DNA of 64,000 bases, from contig NZ_SSNZ01000006.1 of assembly GCF_004801375.1 (NCBI RefSeq), forward strand, positions 62,001 through 126,000. Direction: 5' to 3'. Shown piece by piece: positions 59,567-64,000 of this stretch. Numbering within the stretch: position 1 is the stretch's first letter; each line of letters starts with the position of its first letter. The notes under the pieces were generated by a model. The model saw nothing but the letters and a program-made list of their open reading frames with translations. It did not search any database and was not told where the DNA came from. The position numbers and the translations under genes were made by a program. This stretch comes from Flavobacterium supellecticarium (GTDB lineage Bacteria > Bacteroidota > Bacteroidia > Flavobacteriales > Flavobacteriaceae).

Positions 59567-59898
59567 ACAACGTATTAAATATCAATTGTTTACAAAATAA
59601 ATCCGATTTCAAATCCTCGCTTTTTTCAAAATTGCGTTTATAGTCTATCGAACCAATCCAATAAAACATAAACAACTAAACAACAAGACATTACAACCCT
59701 AAAATCAGGTTTTTTAATCAATTTTACATTGGTTTCCCAGCATGTTGGTTGACAGGACATGAACCACTACAACAAACTGATTTACAAGCAAAAACGAAAT
59801 TAAAAAATTCATTTTTACCCTCTAATGATCAACAGGGTTATTTTCTTTAGGAAAGTGACGATATTTTTAAGATTTACTAGTTATGACAAAAACATTCA

Positions 59899-59949
59899 AA
59901 GGGTATCCTCAGAAAACAATAATAAATCTGTAATCCAATCGATACCCTT
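59899..59949. repeat. Spaced inverted repeat
   Basis: AAGGGTATC (59899-59907) and GATACCCTT (59941-59949), 9 bp, with a 33-nt spacer. Purpose unknown. Confidence 0.55.
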
Positions 59950-59964
59950 ATTCAGACAAAAATC

Positions 59965-59982
59965 AAGAGCGTCTCGACTCTT
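59965..59982 (-). terminator. Weak terminator candidate after the toxin gene
   Basis: On the minus strand AAGAG and CTCTT form a short stem with an 8-nt loop, followed by GATTTTTG. It lies 23 nt past the toxin gene stop. Confidence 0.4.
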
Positions 59983-60004
59983 ATTTTATAGTATAGAAGA
60001 ACCT

Positions 60005-63000
60005 TTAGAGAATTGTTAATCTAACCGTCAATATAATATCTGATATTTGTGATTGTTTTTCCTTGCCACGTGTGAGTTTCCATTCTTTTGACTCTTCTTT
60101 TGACTTTTCAATAATTTCGAAACCTTCAAAAGGCATGTAACGACCATCATTCATGCTCTCCGGAAACACACCAAAATCATTAATTCCTCTGGATATTTCA
60201 ATTTCCTGATCTAAAACATTGTTTTTTAAAGTGATGTCAAACGTTTCGTAAGGACCTACTACTCCCGGAACAGAAACACTTAGACTTTTTATTCTTAATC
60301 TATTTGATTTATTGGAATTAAAATCGTTTTTAGATAAATCAAATGAAATCTCGCCTCCTTTACTAATAAAATTTTCCCAGTCAGCAGCAGGATTTTCACT
60401 TTCAAACTTATTACGCAAAGAAATTACTTTTTCAACTTCTTTTCTTCGAACATTATTACGGAAGTAACTTTCTTTTAATTGTGTTAATGCCAGTTTAAGC
60501 GCTTCTCCCGCTAATAATCCTTTCTTTAAGCTATCCCATGAATTTTGTGGTATAAATGAATCTGTACGATCAAGTTCGTAATTATATGAATCCTGTAGTT
60601 GGTTTAAAGAACGTAGACCAATCTGATACACTGAAAAATAAAGCGATGAAAGCTTAGTAGACATCCAGGAATAGAGATCGACATTCGTAAATTTAGTCGT
60701 TAAATGGTCTAACATGGTTTGTTGTTGAACAATTCGCATTTTATGCTCCTCCAGATTATTTTTGATGATTTCCAATCTTTTTTTAGTGGCTTGTATATTG
60801 ATAGCGATCTCTTCCAAATGGATCATGCTTATATTAATTTCTTTAGCTAAATCCAATGCTCTTCGTTTAGCTTCCGCCTCATCTGTGACAAGCTGTGCTT
60901 TTAATATTTTGTTATGAGCAATCATATCAGTAACATTAGCAACAGCTTCTACAGCTTCTCCAAAACGCATTCCTCCATTAGCCAATCCAAAGGTATTGGG
61001 TAACAAATGGGCTATTGCGGCTCCTGCACGAACTTTATTTGCGATTAATTGAAGGTTATGCGCTTCATGCTGCATTGTAAAAGCACTTCTTTCCTGTTCG
61101 ATGATTCCTGATCCAATTAGTTTATGGTAGTAATCTAATTGTAATTGAGCTGATTTCCGGTTTGTTTGTAATGCATTTAACTGTAGTTCAATTTCCTGAA
61201 TCTGCAATTCAAAATTCTGCGTAACAAATAGTTCTGCTGCCATTGTTTGGGTATGCATCAGTAGCTGGATTTCTTCGTTGTCTTTTTGCTGCAAAATAGA
61301 ATAAAACTGATTTCCAAATTGGATTACGGTGTCGATGATGGATTCCGTAACGGACATCAAATCCCGGAATTGGTAAATTCTCTTTTTATCCTGTAATGAC
61401 TGAAGTCCGTGATTATCTAATGAATTAGCTTTACGCAACAACTGTACACTCACCGGATCGATAACCGTTCCGTATTCAGAAGGCGTAAATCGGCTGCCAT
61501 CTATATTGAGTCCATTTCTTAGATTATATAGACGCCCTTGTACTTTCTTTATTAATTCATTGATGGTATTATGGCTAGGAGTACCAAAATAGTCATTCTC
61601 TTTATTTTTTATAGATGAAAAAGAACGATCGTTTTTTGGATCTAATTTTTCATTAGCATTACATATTATAATTTCCTCGCCTAATAAATCTTCAACTTGT
61701 AAGTAAAGTTGTGTGGCATGGTTTATACTCTCCCAGGATACGATACGGTATTCATTATCGGCCCAGTCAAATAAAGTATTAACATATTGCTCAAACAACC
61801 ATTTATTCAACAATTCTTTGTCTTTATCATTTTGATCAAAAAAGTATTGTAGCACATCTTTTTCCCTTTTATAAGGATTAAACACTTTTTCCAACCATTT
61901 TACAGCTTCTTCATACTGAAGATTATTACGTAAATAAGAAGCAATTAAGCAAGGAATGTAGACAAAAAATTCTTTGGCGTATAATGTATCGGTACTATTA
62001 CGAATGTATTTAGTCGCATTACAAGTATTTTCTTGAGGGCTTATTTCTCCGGAGGGAGCATATGTATAAGTTTGATTGTAATTAATCTTACTTTCTGGAA
62101 AAAGTTTATTATTCAAATCTTTTTTTAAAACCTCTTCATTATAGATTGTTGCTAAGCCTTCTTTACCCACTAATTTTTTTAGAAATAGTGAAAATTTATT
62201 TCCAATGGGAATAATGTTAAAAATATGGGAGCTTTCATTAGTTATATCGTAAGCTCCTTTTTTTTCTGTACATGAATATACATTTTCGAGTTTTTTATCA
62301 ACTATCAAATATGTATTTAAAGAAGAATTAAAAATAAACCCATTTATCCCTCCAATTTTTAAAAAATTTCGATAGCTAATATACTTATAGTCAATATTAT
62401 TTATATACACAGAGTTGTCATCAAACACATCAAATTTTAACTCAAGAGCCGATTTATTTTCAGAGGATACTTTGCCTCTACACTCTATTGATTCGTATGA
62501 AAATAAGCTTTGATTTAATAGAAAAAAATCTTGATTATTGATGTTTCTAAATCTTGTAATCAAACCTTTTTTTCCATTTTTATCTTTTGTAAGAGGAATT
62601 AATTCATCCCATAATGCTTCAAATTTAAATTCTTTTCCGTTGTAGGAAATTTTATTGTCCACAGATATTTTTCCTCGAAACAATGGTCGATATCCATAAA
62701 AAACGGGGAAATTTGGCAAATTAATTTGACCCAAAATTTGACCCCAAAAGGCTAAATGTATTATTATTGAATCTCCTGTAAAAAACAATATGGGTTTAAA
62801 AGAAAAAGGCCTTCCCTTATTTTCAATTTCAGAAGTATTCCATTTTTTTTCATTACCCCAATTCCCATTGATATCTTGACTTACTGAGCATGTTTCTATC
62901 AAATATTTTTTTGACTCATTATTTGAATTATTGTCACTATTTGATTCAGATAATCTAGCGTAAAAAATGTAAATTCTATTAAATGCATAAATAATATTTA

Positions 63001-64000
63001 GTGAGTTTATGTCTGCATCTATTTGAGTATTAATTTTTTTCCACTGGGAAGTATTTAGTAATTTGGATTCAGGCCTTATTTCAGTATTTAAAAAATAAAA
63101 CGTATTCTTTTCATTAGAACATTTTGCAAGTAAACACAGGTTTTTTTTATCTTTTAATTTATAATAATGAGAAGTAACAATTTCATTCATGGACAAATGC
63201 GACCATTGCTCCAAATAGTCCATCAATGACGATTTAATGACATCATCATTGACTTTATCCCCCTGAAGTTTTAATTTTAATTGTTTATATAAATCGCTTG
63301 CAGTATCCAAATTATCGATCTGAAAATACTCATTGGGATAGAGTTCTAATTTTTGCTCCGCTTGCCAGATTCTGAACTTTTCGATCTTTAGCCATTCTTC
63401 AGCAGTAATTTGACTAACTTTTTCTGAATCCACATTCTCTAATCCGGATTTCACATTCGCCATATACCACTGTACCGCATTGATAGCTTCTCTAAGCGGA
63501 GTGATTGCTATTTTATCGGATGCTTGTACATCCATCAACAAATATTCCGACAGTCGATCTGCATTAGTAATGTCATCATAATTTTCACTAAGCTTCTGAA
63601 AAACCATAGGTACCAGTATATCTCTGTCAGCCATTAATTGTTCTCCATACAGTTCTTCAGTTAACACTGAATCTAGCTTATCTAATAAAAGTTTTTCCTG
63701 CTTTTCCACCATCATACTTCTTATTACTGTAGCTGTATCCATTGCGGAGAGTTGAAGTTTGTTGTATATTTTGCGATAGACACTAACTTTATACAGAGTT
63801 TGATACAACAAACCGCGATCTGAAGATCTCGAGATTTTATACTGCCCGAATATTTCTGTGATTTCCTCCGGATTACATTTTTCTTGTTTCGCAACCTGTT
63901 GAATTAAGAGTTCTCTATTGATTTTCTCATCGGATAAACATTGGATCAAACCTGAATTATCACCAGTTGACTCATCGAGGTATTTTTGCAGATGGAGAAT
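60005..64000 (-). CDS. Tc toxin subunit A-like protein, C-terminal part (5' end outside window)
   Basis: The last 1331 residues of a larger protein; the frame stays open through the window edge, so no start is assigned. Tc toxin A subunits form a pentameric translocation channel that injects a toxic enzyme made by TcB/TcC. The visible part matches the end of the family: a neuraminidase-like and receptor-binding beta region (about 260-700 of the visible part), a linker, then the long helical pore-forming region (QEIELQLNALQTNRKSAQLQ, LLPNTFGLANGGMRFGEAVE, KRALDLAKEINISMI-like helices). A C-terminal beta domain that would bind TcB ends the protein. The gene runs opposite to the defence operon. 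TcB/TcC partners, if any, lie outside this window or elsewhere. Confidence 0.85.
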   Translation of the reverse strand: MLHLQKYLDESTGDNSGLIQCLSDEKINRELLIQQVAKQEKCNPEEITEIFGQYKISRSSDRGLLYQTLYKVSVYRKIYNKLQLSAMDTATVIRSMMVEKQEKLLLDKLDSVLTEELYGEQLMADRDILVPMVFQKLSENYDDITNADRLSEYLLMDVQASDKIAITPLREAINAVQWYMANVKSGLENVDSEKVSQITAEEWLKIEKFRIWQAEQKLELYPNEYFQIDNLDTASDLYKQLKLKLQGDKVNDDVIKSSLMDYLEQWSHLSMNEIVTSHYYKLKDKKNLCLLAKCSNEKNTFYFLNTEIRPESKLLNTSQWKKINTQIDADINSLNIIYAFNRIYIFYARLSESNSDNNSNNESKKYLIETCSVSQDINGNWGNEKKWNTSEIENKGRPFSFKPILFFTGDSIIIHLAFWGQILGQINLPNFPVFYGYRPLFRGKISVDNKISYNGKEFKFEALWDELIPLTKDKNGKKGLITRFRNINNQDFFLLNQSLFSYESIECRGKVSSENKSALELKFDVFDDNSVYINNIDYKYISYRNFLKIGGINGFIFNSSLNTYLIVDKKLENVYSCTEKKGAYDITNESSHIFNIIPIGNKFSLFLKKLVGKEGLATIYNEEVLKKDLNNKLFPESKINYNQTYTYAPSGEISPQENTCNATKYIRNSTDTLYAKEFFVYIPCLIASYLRNNLQYEEAVKWLEKVFNPYKREKDVLQYFFDQNDKDKELLNKWLFEQYVNTLFDWADNEYRIVSWESINHATQLYLQVEDLLGEEIIICNANEKLDPKNDRSFSSIKNKENDYFGTPSHNTINELIKKVQGRLYNLRNGLNIDGSRFTPSEYGTVIDPVSVQLLRKANSLDNHGLQSLQDKKRIYQFRDLMSVTESIIDTVIQFGNQFYSILQQKDNEEIQLLMHTQTMAAELFVTQNFELQIQEIELQLNALQTNRKSAQLQLDYYHKLIGSGIIEQERSAFTMQHEAHNLQLIANKVRAGAAIAHLLPNTFGLANGGMRFGEAVEAVANVTDMIAHNKILKAQLVTDEAEAKRRALDLAKEINISMIHLEEIAINIQATKKRLEIIKNNLEEHKMRIVQQQTMLDHLTTKFTNVDLYSWMSTKLSSLYFSVYQIGLRSLNQLQDSYNYELDRTDSFIPQNSWDSLKKGLLAGEALKLALTQLKESYFRNNVRRKEVEKVISLRNKFESENPAADWENFISKGGEISFDLSKNDFNSNKSNRLRIKSLSVSVPGVVGPYETFDITLKNNVLDQEIEISRGINDFGVFPESMNDGRYMPFEGFEIIEKSKEESKEWKLTRGKEKQSQISDIILTVRLTIL

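Larger units (their letters stand above)
59328..60004. other. Non-coding stretch between Wadjet-like cassette and toxin gene
   Basis: 677 nt, A+T-rich, without a convincing gene. It holds a 20-bp palindrome (59401), a plus-strand terminator (59531), a spaced inverted repeat (59899) and a weak minus-strand hairpin (59965). A 64-codon frame at 59825-60019 overlaps the toxin gene and is not supported. The right edge of the mobile island could lie here. Confidence 0.5.

Noticed and set aside
42466..60004. Direct repeats marking both island ends
   Set aside because: By eye only short shared strings such as AGTTCAAAA occur in both flanks; too short to call attachment sites.
59825..60019. 64-codon plus-strand frame before the toxin gene end
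   Set aside because: It overlaps the toxin gene 3' end, has no signal, domain or promoter, and contains the spaced inverted repeat and the weak hairpin.
1..64000. CRISPR array
   Set aside because: No regularly spaced repeats were seen; the repeats found are single palindromes or one direct pair.

Overview
The window looks like a chromosome segment of a Flavobacteriaceae member (Bacteroidota), close to Flavobacterium. The protein content fits: GLPGLI protein, DUF5686 protein, PorT of the type IX secretion system, the TamL lipoprotein, an S46 dipeptidyl-peptidase and a FolK-deoxynucleoside kinase fusion. So do the expression signals. Start codons lack clear Shine-Dalgarno sequences, and several genes are preceded by the Bacteroidota -7 element TAnnTTTG, twice with a TTG -33 element at exactly 19 nt spacing (pyrophosphatase gene and tRNA pair).

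Positions 1-42540 are mostly core genome: a two-component pair, GLPGLI protein, deoxynucleoside kinase, CutC, glycosylasparaginase, pyrophosphatase, a large DUF5686 outer-membrane protein, pyruvate dehydrogenase E1 beta, EtfBA, a bifunctional nuclease, thyA-2TM-folA, ubiE-porT, a TrmH-type methyltransferase, tamL, fbaA-accD, an aminotransferase-galE pair, waaA-acetyltransferase, an S46 peptidase, a GH3 protein with a previously unlisted 51-aa lipoprotein behind it, DUF2797, AsmA, SppA, folK-dNK, a second TrmH-type methyltransferase, mutS, tRNA-Gly and tRNA-Leu. Three related long palindromes sit between convergent gene ends, each next to an ordinary terminator. An imperfect ~115-bp direct repeat brackets an orphan lipoprotein gene.

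Directly behind tRNA-Leu the sequence becomes visibly A+T-richer and accessory. A large serine recombinase (42783-44342, minus) is followed by a co-directional run from 44817 to 59327. It holds a large DEAH-type helicase, a 31-codon mini-ORF, a 1675-residue protein joining a sacsin/HSP90-like ATPase, a Schlafen/AlbA-like domain and a C-terminal caspase-like protease, and then a four-gene Wadjet-like SMC cassette (JetA, JetB, JetC and Toprim JetD homologues, with 4- to 25-nt overlaps). The helicase plus ATPase-Schlafen-caspase pair is the best candidate for an undescribed anti-phage system. The likely logic is sensing or remodelling by helicase and ATPase followed by proteolytic cell shutdown, but this is inferred from domains and context only.

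After a 677-nt non-coding stretch with strong palindromes, the last gene (minus, 60005 to the window edge) is the C-terminal 1331 residues of a Tc-toxin A-type protein, still open at the edge. No CRISPR array, rRNA gene, transposase or riboswitch was recognised.
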